From Oscillospiraceae bacterium (GTDB lineage Bacteria; Bacillota_A; Clostridia; Oscillospirales; Ruminococcaceae): a stretch of DNA of 6,753 nt. Location of the stretch: positions 1 through 6,753 of the forward strand of contig JAFSHE010000344.1 in assembly GCA_017440445.1 (NCBI GenBank), read 5' to 3'. The notes beneath the pieces are model-generated. The model did no database searches. It worked only from the letters and a program-made list of their open reading frames with translations, and was not told the origin of the DNA. Shown here in pieces: positions 1 to 5,420 of this stretch (the stretch's first letter is position 1; each line of letters begins with the position of its first letter). Made by a program: the position numbers and the translations under genes.

Positions 1-481
1 CGTTGGGAGCCTGCTTCTTGATATCAACAGTACCCATGTAGATGTCGCACTCAAGACCGAAGTAAGCCGCAGCTGTTGCGAGGGCAACACCGTGCTGACC
101 TGCGCCTGTTTCAGCGATCACCTTCTTCTTGCCCATATACTTTGCAAGAAGAGCCTCGCCCATGCAGTGGTTGAGCTTGTGCGCACCGCTGTGGTTAAGG
201 TCCTCTCTCTTTGCGTAGAGCTGTACCTTGCCGCCGAGAGCGTCGGACAGTCTTTCAAGATGGGAAACGGGAGTAGGTCTGCCCTGGAATTCCTTTCTTA
301 TCCTGCGCAGCTCAGCGATGAATTTTCTGGACTGGCAGATGGAATAATAAGCCTCGGTTATCTCGGCCATGGCATTCTTCAGCTTGTCGTCGATGTATAC
401 GCCGCCGTATTTGCCGAAGTAGCCGTTCTTGTCGGGGTACTGCTTGAAGTAGTTGTCAAATTCAAAATTGTTGTATTTCAT
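1..481 (-). CDS. trpB: Tryptophan synthase beta chain, N-terminal 160 residues (3' end outside window)
   Basis: This PLP enzyme joins indole and L-serine to give L-tryptophan, the last step of tryptophan synthesis, in the cytoplasm. I translated the minus strand from the ATG at 481-479. The visible 160 residues contain GRPTP (67-71), [14 protein letters not shown] (91-104) and [11 protein letters not shown] (123-133). K102 is the expected Schiff-base lysine. E124 lies 22 residues later, the same spacing as K87 and E109 in Salmonella TrpB, so it is the likely catalytic glutamate. A strong ribosome binding site, GGAGGAG (494-488), sits 6 nt before the ATG and fixes the start. The reading frame runs off the left edge without a stop. 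Whether trpA follows cannot be seen. The VDIKKQAPN stretch (152-160) ends in QAPN where the standard enzyme usually has QALN, which hints at a TrpB subgroup. Expression is probably controlled by the tryptophan T-box upstream. Confidence 0.95.
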   Translation of the reverse strand, partial: MKYNNFEFDNYFKQYPDKNGYFGKYGGVYIDDKLKNAMAEITEAYYSICQSRKFIAELRRIRKEFQGRPTPVSHLERLSDALGGKVQLYAKREDLNHSGAHKLNHCMGEALLAKYMGKKKVIAETGAGQHGVALATAAAYFGLECDIYMGTVDIKKQAPN

Positions 482-542
482 GGTATTCTCCTCCATATAA
501 ATTGTCGTGTTGTTTTATTAAGGTGTACGGGTCGGATGGATG

Positions 543-575
543 TCAGCCCCGCCATCGCTTTGTAAGCAGAAACAT
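543..575 (-). CDS. Putative 10-residue leader peptide MFLLTKRWRG in the trpB 5' region
   Basis: This short ORF lies on the trpB transcript, between the T-box terminator and the trpB start. A GGAGG site followed by TAAATACT precedes its ATG (575-573), which looks like a real initiation site. It encodes MFLLTKRWRG and ends at TGA (545-543). It holds one Trp codon, third from the end. Established precedent: the Bacillus subtilis rtpA (anti-TRAP) operon has a tryptophan T-box followed by a 10-codon leader peptide carrying Trp codons, where ribosome stalling affects the next gene. By analogy this peptide could add a translational response to charged tRNA-Trp. Against it, there is only one Trp codon, I see no clear hairpin hiding the trpB ribosome binding site, and the 61-nt gap to trpB (542-482) is long for translational coupling. 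It could also be chance. Confidence 0.4.
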   Translation of the reverse strand: MFLLTKRWRG

Positions 576-608
576 AGTATTTACCTCCATATCCCTGCGG
601 GAGAAAAT

Positions 609-650
609 AAAAAAGCCCCCGACAGAAAGATACCCTTGTCTGTCAAGGAC
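609..650 (-). terminator. Intrinsic terminator of the tryptophan T-box leader
   Basis: Reading the minus strand, GTCCTTGACAGA (650-639) pairs over all 12 positions with TCTGTCGGGGGC (626-615), counting G-U pairs, around a 12-nt loop. Six U residues follow (614-609). The 5' arm of this stem is also the 3' arm of the T-box antiterminator (656-643), so only one of the two can form. This is the off state of the switch: charged tRNA-Trp should leave the terminator free to form and stop transcription before trpB. Confidence 0.93.
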
Positions 651-902
651 GAATAACTGCTTATCCGCGGTGCCACCTTGATTCACGGCTGTGAGCCGTG
701 CGCTTAGCGGGATACCTGTATATCCCCGGCAACTGACGTATGCCACACGTCGCAGAATACTCTGTGCTGTAAAAACACATTTGACTGCGCCCTCCACGGT
801 CCATTTGACAACTTGTTTCTTACCTGACTCTCAGCAGCGCAGGCTCTCTGTAAAGGCATTATTGCCGTTATCTCCGTATCAACGGTTTAAAAATATTCGA
901 TT
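609..902 (-). promoter_or_regulatory. Tryptophan T-box riboswitch leader (UGG specifier)
   Basis: This leader RNA binds tRNA-Trp and senses its charging state. The T-box core AAGGTGGCACCGCGG lies at 679-665. In Stem I, helix GGCAAT/GTTGTC (866-861 with 812-807) and helix ACGG/CCGT (877-874 with 799-796) enclose an internal loop. Its 3' side is AAATGGA, placing specifier UGG (Trp) at 803-801. AGAGAGCC and CTGAGAG motifs typical of Stem I are present. A likely Stem IIA/B pseudoknot has GACGT/ACGTC (751-747 with 739-735) whose loop GGCA pairs with TGCC (731-728). Stem III is CACGGCT/AGCCGTG (700-684). The antiterminator pairs TCAAGG (681-676) with CCTTGA (648-643), then a 7-nt bulge UGGCACC (675-669), then GCGGATAA with TTATTCGT. 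The bulge reads UGGC, so its fourth base can pair with discriminator G73, known in bacterial tRNA-Trp. The transcription start near 902 is estimated from the promoter. Confidence 0.95.
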
Positions 903-908
903 TCTTAA

Positions 909-937
909 AGTATATCACCGCTTTTTTGTTTTGTCAA
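909..937 (-). promoter_or_regulatory. Sigma-A promoter of the T-box/trpB transcript
   Basis: On the minus strand the -35 box is a perfect TTGACA (937-932). It is followed by a 17-bp spacer and the -10 box TATACT (914-909, 5 of 6 to consensus). The start point is expected near 902, which places the whole T-box Stem I in the transcript. The promoter itself looks strong, so most control probably falls on the T-box. It lies back to back with the plus-strand promoter at 999-1027. Confidence 0.9.
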
Positions 938-941
938 GGGC

Positions 942-984
942 TTTTGCGAAAAATTTCGGAAAATATCGTTTTCACAACGCAAAA
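942..984. repeat. Inverted repeat between two divergent promoters
   Basis: TTTTGCG (942-948) and CGCAAAA (978-984) form 7-bp inverted arms 29 bp apart. A smaller palindrome, CGAAA-AA-TTTCG, lies at 947-958. Both sit in the AT-rich gap between the -35 boxes of the trpB promoter (minus) and the isomerase promoter (plus). They could be an operator or an AT-rich upstream element for RNA polymerase. Short AT-rich palindromes also arise by chance, and no known regulator's site is recognised here. Confidence 0.25.
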
Positions 985-998
985 CACAGGCGCATCTA

Positions 999-1027
999 TT
1001 GCATTTGGAGGTAAAGTGTGATATAAT
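999..1027 (+). promoter_or_regulatory. Extended -10 promoter for the isomerase-like gene
   Basis: A perfect -10 box TATAAT (1022-1027) is preceded by TG one base upstream (1019-1020), the extended -10 form. The -35 box TTGCAT (999-1004) is weak, at 3 of 6 matches, with a 17-bp spacer. Transcription should begin near 1034, giving a short 5' leader of about 23 nt that holds the ribosome binding site of the gene at 1057. Confidence 0.8.
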
Positions 1028-1056
1028 TTTAACAGAACTTGACGGGAGGTGCTGAT

Positions 1057-1842
1057 ATGAAAGTGGGAGTATCCACAGCGTCGCTGTATCCGCTGCATGT
1101 GGAGGACGGATTCAGGGAGCTTGCCATACGTGGGATAAAGACCGCAGAGGTGTTTGCAAACAGCACCTGCGAGGGGCAGGAGCCGTATATCTCCATGATA
1201 AAGGGCATGGCGGAGGAGCATGGCATGACTATACCCTCGTTCCATCCGTTTTCCTCTCCGATGGAGTCGGTGTTCCTGTTTTCCACCTACGACCGCCGCA
1301 TAGAGGAGATGCTCTCCCTCTACCGTGGATTTTTCGGCAGCATGCAGAAGCTTGGTGCGGAGATATTCGTGCTGCATGGTGCGATATTAAGCTCCAAATG
1401 CACGAAGGAGCATTATTTCAGGCAGTTCCGTCTGTTGTCGGAGATAGGCAGGGAGTACGGCATCACCGTAGCGCAGGAGAATGTATGCTACTGTCTCAGC
1501 GGCAACCTTGAATTCCTGCGTGACATGAAGCGGGAGCTTGGCGAGCATGCAAAGTTCGTGCTTGACCTTAAGCAGGCCCGTCGTGCGGGAAACCGTCCCT
1601 CGGACTACGTTACGGTGCTTGGAAGCGATATCGTACACTGTCATGTAAGCGATGCGGATGCAGACCGTGAATGTCTGCCCGTGGGTGCGGGGGATTTTGA
1701 TTTCATCCCGCTGTTCCGCAGTATGAGGGACAACGGCTTTGACGGAAGCCTTATCGTGGAGCTGTATCGCTCGGACTACGAGGATTTTGACGACCTTAAG
1801 ACCTCCGCAGAAAACCTTGCGGAGATAGTGGACAGGCTATAA
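1057..1842 (+). CDS. Sugar phosphate isomerase/epimerase superfamily protein (xylose isomerase-like TIM barrel)
   Basis: This is a 261-residue cytoplasmic TIM-barrel protein of the AP-endonuclease-2/xylose-isomerase-like family, whose members isomerise or epimerise sugars using a divalent metal. The start ATG (1057) follows GGGAGG (1044-1049) by 7 nt. A TTG 18 nt upstream in frame lies ahead of that site and is not used. Candidate metal ligands follow the family order: E141 (AQENV), D170 (FVLDLKQ), H194 or H196 (HCHVSD) and E235 (VELY). H63 and H107 lie on earlier strands. The family often has His three residues after the Asp ligand, and here it is Gln (Q173). The gene is flanked by its own promoter and a strong terminator, so it is probably monocistronic. 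Nothing nearby names a substrate, so the exact reaction is unknown. Confidence 0.88.
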   Translation: MKVGVSTASLYPLHVEDGFRELAIRGIKTAEVFANSTCEGQEPYISMIKGMAEEHGMTIPSFHPFSSPMESVFLFSTYDRRIEEMLSLYRGFFGSMQKLGAEIFVLHGAILSSKCTKEHYFRQFRLLSEIGREYGITVAQENVCYCLSGNLEFLRDMKRELGEHAKFVLDLKQARRAGNRPSDYVTVLGSDIVHCHVSDADADRECLPVGAGDFDFIPLFRSMRDNGFDGSLIVELYRSDYEDFDDLKTSAENLAEIVDRL

Positions 1843-1868
1843 AAATTATAAGTTCCATACAGAATAAC

Positions 1869-1895
1869 GGGCGAACAATGTTCGCCCATTTTTTT
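1869..1895 (+). terminator. Intrinsic terminator after the isomerase-like gene
   Basis: A perfect 8-bp stem, GGGCGAAC (1869-1876) with GTTCGCCC (1880-1887), encloses a 3-nt AAT loop. It is followed by A and seven T (1889-1895). It starts 27 bp past the stop codon. The opposite strand has no T-run after the hairpin, so it works in the plus direction. Confidence 0.92.
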
Positions 1896-1919
1896 GTCTG
1901 ACAACGCAGTTTGATCGTA

Positions 1920-1944
1920 GGGGCGACCTTTGGTCGCCCGTTTT
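1920..1944 (+). repeat. GGGCGACC hairpin, possible dispersed repeat or second terminator
   Basis: GGGCGACC (1921-1928) and GGTCGCCC (1932-1939) form a perfect 8-bp stem with a TTT loop, followed by G and TTTT (1941-1944). It closely resembles the terminator 33 bp upstream: both are GGGCGA(AC or CC), three bases, then the reverse complement. From memory, TAGGGGCGAC...GTCGCCCG elements recur in intergenic DNA of Ruminococcus-like genomes, but I could not check this. It may act as a back-up terminator. Confidence 0.6.
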
Positions 1945-1978
1945 GATTTGTGAGAATATTGTTTTATCGGCAGTCTGT

Positions 1979-2004
1979 GCGGGATATCACATCCCGCCGT
2001 TTTT
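1979..2004 (+). terminator. Third hairpin with T-run in the convergent intergenic region
   Basis: GCGGGAT (1979-1985) and ATCCCGC (1991-1997) form a 7-bp stem with a 5-nt ATCAC loop. Two bases later comes TTTTT (2000-2004). It lies 19 bp past the stop of the convergent membrane-protein gene. Read on the minus strand it would form the same hairpin, but no T-run follows there. Its role is uncertain: a weak plus-strand terminator, or an RNA end-stabilising stem for the minus-strand gene. Confidence 0.45.
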
Positions 2005-2023
2005 ATGCGAGATAAGCGCTGCA

Positions 2024-2404
2024 TCATTTCATATCCGAGTTTACTCCAACCACTCCGCCTGCCGCACCGAAGGCTACGCACAGCAGCAGCTTTACGATCA
2101 GCAGCACACCTCCGACCGAGCGGAATATCAGCCCAAGAAGCAGCAGCGGCGCAAAATACAGCAGCCCGCACAGCGTACCTGTTTTAAGCCCCTCGTGGCG
2201 GCGGAGCTTCCCCGCATGCCTGCCGCCCATGAAGCATGCCGCAGCCGTGATGATAACAGACATCGTCCCCGAAAGACTTTCCGCCGAGTCTGTGACGAGC
2301 AGCAGCACCGCCGCAGCCACAGACAGTATCAGCGTAAGAATGTAACCGTATATCAGACCCGCTGCGAATGGCAGCAGCCTGTGCTCCTTTTTTGCTCTGC
2401 GCAT
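2024..2404 (-). CDS. Small four-helix membrane protein, TIGR04086/YrzE-like
   Basis: This is a 126-residue integral membrane protein of unknown function. The basic start (MRRAKKEHR) precedes four hydrophobic segments at about 11-37, 46-62, 76-94 and 98-120. A glycine- and basic-rich loop (GGRHAGKLRRHEG, 60-72) separates the second and third. This layout, with GG..AGK followed by spaced glycines, resembles the TIGR04086 family found in Clostridia and the related YrzE proteins of Bacillus. The positive-inside rule puts the N-terminus and the 60-72 loop in the cytoplasm. The start is supported by GGGAGGG (2416-2410) 5 nt upstream. It lies 91 bp downstream of rimI with a hairpin between, so it may be the operon's last gene or have its own promoter. 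The family assignment is from pattern memory. Confidence 0.75.
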   Translation of the reverse strand: MRRAKKEHRLLPFAAGLIYGYILTLILSVAAAVLLLVTDSAESLSGTMSVIITAAACFMGGRHAGKLRRHEGLKTGTLCGLLYFAPLLLLGLIFRSVGGVLLIVKLLLCVAFGAAGGVVGVNSDMK

Positions 2405-2433
2405 GATATCCCTCCCGCTAAACAGCCTGATGA

Positions 2434-2463
2434 AATATATGCACAGTCCGTCCGTAATATGAA
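2434..2463 (-). promoter_or_regulatory. Possible weak promoter for the membrane-protein gene
   Basis: On the minus strand, TTCATA (2463-2458, 4 of 6 to -35) and TATATT (2439-2434, 5 of 6 to -10) are separated by 18 bp. It lies just after the hairpin that follows rimI and about 30 bp before the ATG at 2404. It would explain separate expression of this gene, but matches this weak also occur by chance. Confidence 0.3.
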
Positions 2464-2464
2464 T

Positions 2465-2490
2465 TCCCCCGAGGGCATGACCTCGGGGGA
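2465..2490 (-). terminator. Strong hairpin after rimI without a U-tract
   Basis: TCCCCCGAGG (2490-2481 on the minus strand) pairs over 10 bp with CCTCGGGGGA (2474-2465) around a 6-nt loop. It starts 5 nt beyond the rimI stop. The following minus-strand bases are ATTCATATTACG, without a run of T, so it is not a standard intrinsic terminator. It could cause partial termination or protect the upstream mRNA end. The plus strand also lacks a T-run. Confidence 0.5.
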
Positions 2491-2495
2491 TAGCT

Positions 2496-2915
2496 TTATA
2501 ACTGTATTCTGTATATCAGAGCGTCGTCGTCGCCGTAGTAGTTTTTGCGCACCGATATCCTTTCGTAGCCGTACTTTTCGTACAGGGCTATTGCGGGAGA
2601 GTTTCTGCTGCGCACCTCGAGGAAGCAGCAGGCAGCGCCCTTGACCCTCAGCGTCATGTGGAAATAGTCAAGCAGATAAGAGCCTGCTCCGCTCCTGCGG
2701 AAGTCGGGGTGTACGCCTATCTGATACAGCTCCGCCTCGTCTGCGACTATCCGCCCGAGGACAAATCCCGCTATCCTGCCGTTACGCTCTGCCATGGCAA
2801 AAACGGAGAGCGGATTGTTTATCTCGTCAAGCAGCATTTCCTTTGTCCAGCTGCCGTGAAAACAAAGCTGCTCTATCTCGTCAAGCTGCTCTGTCTGTAT
2901 CTCAGTGAGCGTCAT
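2496..2915 (-). CDS. rimI: Ribosomal protein S18-alanine N-acetyltransferase
   Basis: This GNAT-fold enzyme moves an acetyl group from acetyl-CoA to the N-terminal alanine of ribosomal protein S18. The 139 residues match the family's length of about 150. The acetyl-CoA loop is VHPDFRRSGAG (68-78). E100 (in LEVRSRNSPA) and Y112 (in ALYEKYGY) match the spacing of E103 and Y115 in the E. coli enzyme. The C-terminal RKNYYGDDDALIY block is also typical of RimI. The ATG (2915-2913) lies inside the end of polA, overlapping it by 14 nt, which implies translational coupling. A GGAGGG (2932-2927) sits 11 nt upstream, rather far, so coupling may matter. In many Firmicutes rimI sits beside tsaB or tsaE, and here it follows polA instead. 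Confidence 0.9.
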   Translation of the reverse strand: MTLTEIQTEQLDEIEQLCFHGSWTKEMLLDEINNPLSVFAMAERNGRIAGFVLGRIVADEAELYQIGVHPDFRRSGAGSYLLDYFHMTLRVKGAACCFLEVRSRNSPAIALYEKYGYERISVRKNYYGDDDALIYRIQL

Positions 2916-5406
2916 ACCAGGTGTTGCCCTCCTTTGCCTCGGCGGTCAGCGGCACTGAAAGCTTTACTGCGCCCTGCATTTCCTCACGGAGTATGGCGGC
3001 AGCCTTTTCGGCAAGCTCTGCGGGAGCTTCCACGATAAGCTCATCGTGTACCTGGAGTATCAGCCTTGCCTCGGGAAGCTCTTTCCTGAGCCTCGAGAAT
3101 ACCCTTACCATCGCTATCTTGATGATATCCGCAGCAGTACCCTGTATCGGGGTGTTCATGGCTATCCTTTTTCCCAGAGCCTTTACCGTCTTGTTGGAGG
3201 AGAGTATCTCGGGGATAAAGCGCTTTCTGCCGAACATCGTTACCGCATATCCGTCCTTTTCTGCGCTTTTGGTTACCTCAGCCATGAAGTCCCGCACTCC
3301 TGCGAAATGCGACAGGTAGTCATCAATGTACTTCTGCGCCTCCTTTACGCTCGTGCCGATGTCCTTTGAAAGGGAGAATGAGCCTATTCCGTACACGATA
3401 CCAAAGTTTACCGCCTTTGCCTTGCGGCGCATATCAGCGTCCACCCAGTCGGCGGGGACGCCGAAAACGCTTGCGGCGGTCTCTGCGTGGATGTCGCCGC
3501 CCTCGCAGAAGGTGCGTATCATCGTTTCGTCCTGTGCGATGTGTGCAAGCACACGCAGCTCTATCTGGGAGTAGTCCGCATCCACCAGCACCTTGCCCTC
3601 GCCTGCGGTGAAGAAACGTCTGAAATTACGTCCAAGCTCCGTCCTTACGGGGATATTCTGTATATTCGGCTCGGCGGAGGAGATACGTCCCGTGCGTGTT
3701 TCGGTCTGCTTGAAGGTGGTGTGCATCCTGCCATCGGGCGATACTGCGGCCATAAGTCCCTTGACGTAGGTATTGAAAAGCTTTGTAAGGGAGCGGTATT
3801 CCAGTATCAGCGGGATTATCTCGTGCATGCCCGAAAGACCCTCCAGTGTTTCGGCGTCGGTGGAGTAGCCCGTTTTGCGCTTTTTGCCGCAGGGAAGTCC
3901 AAGCTCCTCGAAAAGCACTGCGCTGAGCTGCTTCGGAGAGCCTACGTTGAATTCGTGTCCCGCAAGGGAGTGTATCTGCTGCTCGATATCCGCTATCTGC
4001 GGCTTGAGGGTTTCGCCAAACTCTGCCAGTGCAGCTGCGTCCATGGCGATGCCGTCAAGCTCCATGGAGGAAAGTACCTCGGCAAGGGGAATTTCTATCT
4101 CCGTGAGGACCTTTTCCATGCCCTGCTCGTGAATCTTTCTGAAAAGCTCCTTATTCAGCAGGAAAAGCGACTGACCGAGCCGTGCCGTGTCGTAGGTAAC
4201 TCCATACTCTGCGCACAGCCTGTCAAGTGAATAATCGTTAGCATTTACATTGAGAAGATATGCGGCAAGCGTTGCGTCAAAGGTCACGTTGTTAAGCTGT
4301 ATGCCCTTTTCGATGCAGTGACGGTAGAGTGCCTTTGCGTCGGCGGTGCGTTTGGGAGCGTCCCCAGAGAGTATGCTGTTTACGTCGCCCGTTACGGGCT
4401 TTCCGTTTTTGTAGAGGTGTATCTCTCCGTCAAGCAGTGCCGCCTCGTAGGAGTCAAGGTCGAATTCGGGGATAACGACCGCTGTCTTTTCGGGAGCGGG
4501 AGCCGCCTTTTCCGCAGCTGCGGAGGGCGCAGGCGCTTTCGGCGCTACCTTGTCAAGCTCCAGCTTTTTGAGGACAGAAAACATCTCAAGCTCTGTCAGT
4601 ATTCCTGCGGCGAGAGCCTTGTCGCCCTCGGCGGGGAGATACTTCTCCATCTCCTCGGAAACGGGCGCATGAAGCTCTATCTCGGCAAGCTTTCTGCTCA
4701 GTGCAGCGGTGTCCCTGCCGTTTATCAGCTTGTTGCGCACACCGTTTGTGACCTCTATCGTGTCTATATTGTCGTAGATATATTCTACTGTGTGGTATTT
4801 CTGTATCAGTGAAAGTGCGGTCTTTTCGCCCACTCCCGCAACACCGGGGATATTGTCGGAGCTGTCGCCCATAAGCGCCTTTACCTCAAGCATCTCACGG
4901 GGAGTAACTCCGTATACCTCGCCTATCTTTTCGGGGGTGTACATAACATCGCCCTTTGTGGAGGGATAGCGCACTGTGACATGCTCGTTAATAAGCTGAA
5001 AGCTGTCACGGTCGCCCGTCATGATAACGCACTCCATGCCCTTTTCGGCTGCCGCACGTGACAGCGTGCCGATGATATCATCCGCCTCGTAGCCGTCCTT
5101 TTCGATGATGGCAACGCCGAGAGCCTTCAGCAGCTCCCTTATGACGGGCATCTGCTCGATAAGCTCGTCTGGAGCCTTGCTGCGGGTGCCCTTGTACTCG
5201 TCGTACATCTTATGGCGGAAGGTAGGCGAACCTGTATCGAATGCCGCAGCGATGTAGTCGGGCTGCTCCTCCTTGATAAGGCGCAGGTAGGTATTCATAA
5301 AGCCTGTTATGGCATTGGTGTGCTGTCCCTTTTTGTTTGTCAGCATGCGTATCGCATAGAATGCACGGAAAAGTATATTGTTACCGTCTATCAGAAGAAG
5401 CTTCAT
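2902..5406 (-). CDS. polA: DNA polymerase I, without functional 3'-5' proofreading
   Basis: This polymerase removes RNA primers and fills gaps during lagging-strand synthesis and repair. It has 834 residues, close to Taq Pol I. The 5'-3' exonuclease domain (about 1-285) has LIDGNN with D7, YEADD (106-110), TGDRD (130-134) and GDSSDNIPG (180-188). An Ala/Pro-rich linker follows (288-309). The central domain (about 313-425) is a relic: no DxE pair is seen, so proofreading should be absent, as in Taq and Bacillus stearothermophilus PolA. The polymerase domain has RTGRISSAEPNIQNIP (571-586), motif A DYSQIELR with D611, the O-helix R660/K664/F668/Y672 (spacing as E. coli 754/758/762/766) and motif C HDE (787-789) with D788. 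The start follows GGAGGT (5417-5412) by 5 nt. It lies 14 bp after the carbamoyltransferase-like gene. Confidence 0.98.
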   Translation of the reverse strand: MKLLLIDGNNILFRAFYAIRMLTNKKGQHTNAITGFMNTYLRLIKEEQPDYIAAAFDTGSPTFRHKMYDEYKGTRSKAPDELIEQMPVIRELLKALGVAIIEKDGYEADDIIGTLSRAAAEKGMECVIMTGDRDSFQLINEHVTVRYPSTKGDVMYTPEKIGEVYGVTPREMLEVKALMGDSSDNIPGVAGVGEKTALSLIQKYHTVEYIYDNIDTIEVTNGVRNKLINGRDTAALSRKLAEIELHAPVSEEMEKYLPAEGDKALAAGILTELEMFSVLKKLELDKVAPKAPAPSAAAEKAAPAPEKTAVVIPEFDLDSYEAALLDGEIHLYKNGKPVTGDVNSILSGDAPKRTADAKALYRHCIEKGIQLNNVTFDATLAAYLLNVNANDYSLDRLCAEYGVTYDTARLGQSLFLLNKELFRKIHEQGMEKVLTEIEIPLAEVLSSMELDGIAMDAAALAEFGETLKPQIADIEQQIHSLAGHEFNVGSPKQLSAVLFEELGLPCGKKRKTGYSTDAETLEGLSGMHEIIPLILEYRSLTKLFNTYVKGLMAAVSPDGRMHTTFKQTETRTGRISSAEPNIQNIPVRTELGRNFRRFFTAGEGKVLVDADYSQIELRVLAHIAQDETMIRTFCEGGDIHAETAASVFGVPADWVDADMRRKAKAVNFGIVYGIGSFSLSKDIGTSVKEAQKYIDDYLSHFAGVRDFMAEVTKSAEKDGYAVTMFGRKRFIPEILSSNKTVKALGKRIAMNTPIQGTAADIIKIAMVRVFSRLRKELPEARLILQVHDELIVEAPAELAEKAAAILREEMQGAVKLSVPLTAEAKEGNTWYDAH

Positions 5407-5420
5407 CGGTTACCTCCGTT

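Noticed and set aside
92..565. Plus-strand open frame of 157 codons
   Set aside because: It is antisense to the clear trpB coding region and runs into its leader.
543..797. Minus-strand open frame of 84 codons upstream of trpB
   Set aside because: It covers the T-box Stems II and III, antiterminator and terminator, which explain this sequence as structured RNA. Only its last 10 codons have a credible ribosome binding site, and these are listed separately.
1039..1056. Upstream TTG start for the isomerase-like gene
   Set aside because: The added codons contain the GGGAGG ribosome binding site of the ATG at 1057, and no ribosome binding site precedes the TTG.
1869..2004. CRISPR array or phage attachment site
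   Set aside because: The units are single hairpins with differing stems and irregular spacing, with no direct repeats, spacers or integrase gene.
1943..2644. Plus-strand open frame of 233 codons
   Set aside because: It crosses the membrane-protein gene, the intergenic hairpin and part of rimI on the opposite strand. Its Gln/Arg-rich composition is typical of shadow translation.
3487..4230. Plus-strand open frame of 247 codons opposite polA
   Set aside because: It lies wholly antisense to strongly conserved polA domains, has no family resemblance and is a by-product of polA codon use.
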